Shown one piece after another: positions 62,340 through 64,000 of a stretch of 64,000 nt of DNA (position 1 is its first letter; each line of letters starts with the position of its first letter). Under the pieces are notes generated by a model, which ran no database searches, was not told the DNA's origin, and was given only the letters and a program-made list of their open reading frames with translations. Where the stretch lies: the NCBI GenBank assembly GCA_029706075.1, contig JAINUG010000021.1, forward strand, positions 310,001 to 374,000. The letters run 5' to 3'. The stretch comes from Aldrovandia affinis. Lineage: Eukaryota > Chordata > Actinopteri > Notacanthiformes > Halosauridae. The position numbers were made by a program, and so were the translations under genes.

Positions 62340-62480
62340 AAAGGCACAACCATGAGTGTAGGCTGAGCCGTATAGACATCACTAGTTCAAATCTGGGCTA
62401 TAACTTCACGGTGATGGGACACATTTGGCTTCACCCTGCCAAGGTAGGGAGGGCTTAATTTGCCTAGAGTTATTTGGGTT
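62340..62480 (+). repeat. Degraded tRNA-derived SINE of a third type
   Basis: CATCACTAGTTCAAATCTGG then GCTAT resembles a B-box region, followed by GGTGATGGGACACATTTGGC and CTGCCAAGGTAGGGAGGGC. The order resembles salmonid-style SINEs (B box, GGGA...CAATTGGC, GGTAGGGAGGG). The A box and tail are not convincing. Confidence 0.45.
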
Positions 62481-64000
62481 AAATGATACAAATACGTTAC
62501 TGAGAGCATTTTTCACCTCTTTAAAGCTTCACCATCGATTATGGTTCACAAAAGATCGGACAGAAACACTGCATCCAAACAACTGATTGATCACAGGGTG
62601 GAAATAAATACGAGCAGTCACTACAGGCTTGATCTAGAGTCCCCCTCACAGAGATGATAAATAAATAAATAGTCATTTTTTTCTCTGTTGTGTGTTGACT
62701 GGCAGGGCCCTTGCTGTGTGGGTTGTCCATGGTGGACATGTTGGGGGCAGACATGCTGTCTGAGTGCTTAACCTCACAGAGACACACAGCATCATGGTGC
62801 AGCGCGGTACAGAGCAGACTGGGCTTAGCTTGTAGGGCTGCCAACTCTCACTCACTGAGCTCTCAGTCATTGGATCTCATCCTTGGCAGACAGGCAAAAT
62901 ATGTACTACAGTCTCCCCCCACCTACTCGAAAACTCTAAAATGTTATTCACCCCCTCTCAGCACCACCTCCCCAACCCTACCACTCTGGGGCCAAATCTC
63001 AATCTTTATCACTTCTGACAGCTAGCAGAGCAAAACGATAGCTAGCTGGCTAACAAACTTATCCATTTACACAACTAATGAAAAGTGTAACTTTCAAATC
63101 AAGAAATGGGTGTGTCAGTGTATTGTGAAATATATACTAAAAATGATGTTTATGTAAACAGTCTTGTGCAGTTTTGCTAATGTATTCATTTGATGAATTG
63201 TGCACAGTAAGTACATTTCTAAAAATAACAAGATAAGAATCAAGGTTCCAATGGGATTCCCATAGGGGCCTCCAAGGCTGGCAGGTTATAGAAACTTGGG
63301 GCAGTAAAACTAAAACATCATTGTGTCATTAAGTTAATACTAAACTTCTATTCTGTCATTAAGATAATTCTAAAATTCAAATGGGTGAGTGTTCAGAAGA
63401 ACATTTTTGTGGAATACATGACATTTCAAATGGTCAAATGCATTCATTGAAGAGATTGAAAACAAAAAACCACATCAGGCTTCAGAAACCCCACTCGTGC
63501 ATTTAAGGGTTAAATGTGCTGACAACACTGTTGGGAAGAAATTGCGTTATAACCAGAGCAGCCTCCCACACACTGCTGTAAACACACCCGTTAATATTTC
63601 ATCACTTATTTGTTCTGCCGCTCACAGTTTCCAGTAAACCTGGATACTGGAACCAGGGTGCAGAATTGTGAAAATATGATCTGCTCTGCTTAAATATAAT
63701 GCAACTTTCCCTCTACAGCACATCTGATCATAACGTGATAGTAAGCTGATTATCGATGTTGAGGATATTGAGTTGAATTGCATGCCATTAAAGATCAGTT
63801 TAGAATAAGCAGAGAAATTAAAATGTATTTCTTGTGTTATTTGAAAAAATATATAAAAAATCAAGAGATTACCCATTTTGTGATGAACACAAAAGAGGTG
63901 ACCCACAATACATAAGCAACCACGCTCTATTGTATTGTGGAGAGTTCCATGCCATACCAGCATTATATTTTATAAAATGTTATATTTTATAGGGAACATA
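62481..64000. other. Non-genic stretch, nothing recognised
   Basis: Unique sequence with an ATAAATAAATAAATAG tract near 62656-62671. The frames at 62539-62844 (minus), 62711-63025 (plus) and 63622-63963 (minus) are unrecognised. Confidence 0.5.

Overview
This is a vertebrate nuclear window, almost certainly from a ray-finned (teleost) fish. The evidence is the repeat content: several Tc1-like transposons of the types common in fish genomes, tRNA-derived SINEs with the V-SINE/L2-type 3' hairpin and (TGTAA)n tails, a hAT-like foldback element, and very long CA/GT microsatellites. The TGTAA tails with a GGATA-loop hairpin resemble the eel L2-clade LINE UnaL2 and its SINE partners, so an early-branching lineage such as an elopomorph is possible, but that is a weak inference.

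I find no host protein-coding gene I can name. The open frames are short, overlap each other on both strands, and mostly fall in repeats or GC-rich sequence. The window reads as a gene desert or a very large intron. It has scattered stretches that look like constrained noncoding DNA (AT-rich homeodomain-like motifs, small CpG-rich islands) at about 6.9-7.6, 11.8-12.1, 17.2-17.5, 25.6-26.2, 35.7-37.2, 39.2-39.6, 43.3-43.9, 48.0-48.6, 50.2-50.4 and 58.9-59.3 kb. These cannot be confirmed from one sequence.

Layout. 0-17.8 kb: mostly unique sequence with one SINE, a diverged unnamed repeat, a G-rich minisatellite, a G-quadruplex motif and a LINE-type 3' tail. 17.8-23.3 kb: a transposon cluster, made of a Tc1-like element carrying a nested LINE tail, a second Tc1-like element with DD36E-type spacing, and a pogo/Tigger-like element carrying a third Tc1 fragment. 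25-33 kb: simple repeats around a CpG-rich block that holds the longest open frame of the window (228 codons, unrecognised). 34-44 kb: a SINE with target-site duplication, a degraded SINE, a minisatellite, a V-SINE, and otherwise unique sequence. 44-48 kb: a deletion derivative of the DD36E-type element and a near full-length 1.63-kb Tc1-like element. 49.7-55.7 kb: three very long CA/GT arrays, a palindromic hAT-like MITE with intact duplication, another LINE tail and three V-SINE copies. 60.0-61.8 kb: a relic Tc1/mariner-superfamily transposon whose transposase has an intron, interrupted by a SINE with a perfect 16-bp duplication and by a tail-only insertion with an 11-bp duplication.

The main biology is therefore transposon stratigraphy: several insertions can be ordered in time from nesting and duplications. 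I saw no bacterial-type system, CRISPR array, functional tRNA or rRNA, retrovirus, LTR element or Polinton. Coordinates of degraded repeats are by eye and may be off by several bases.
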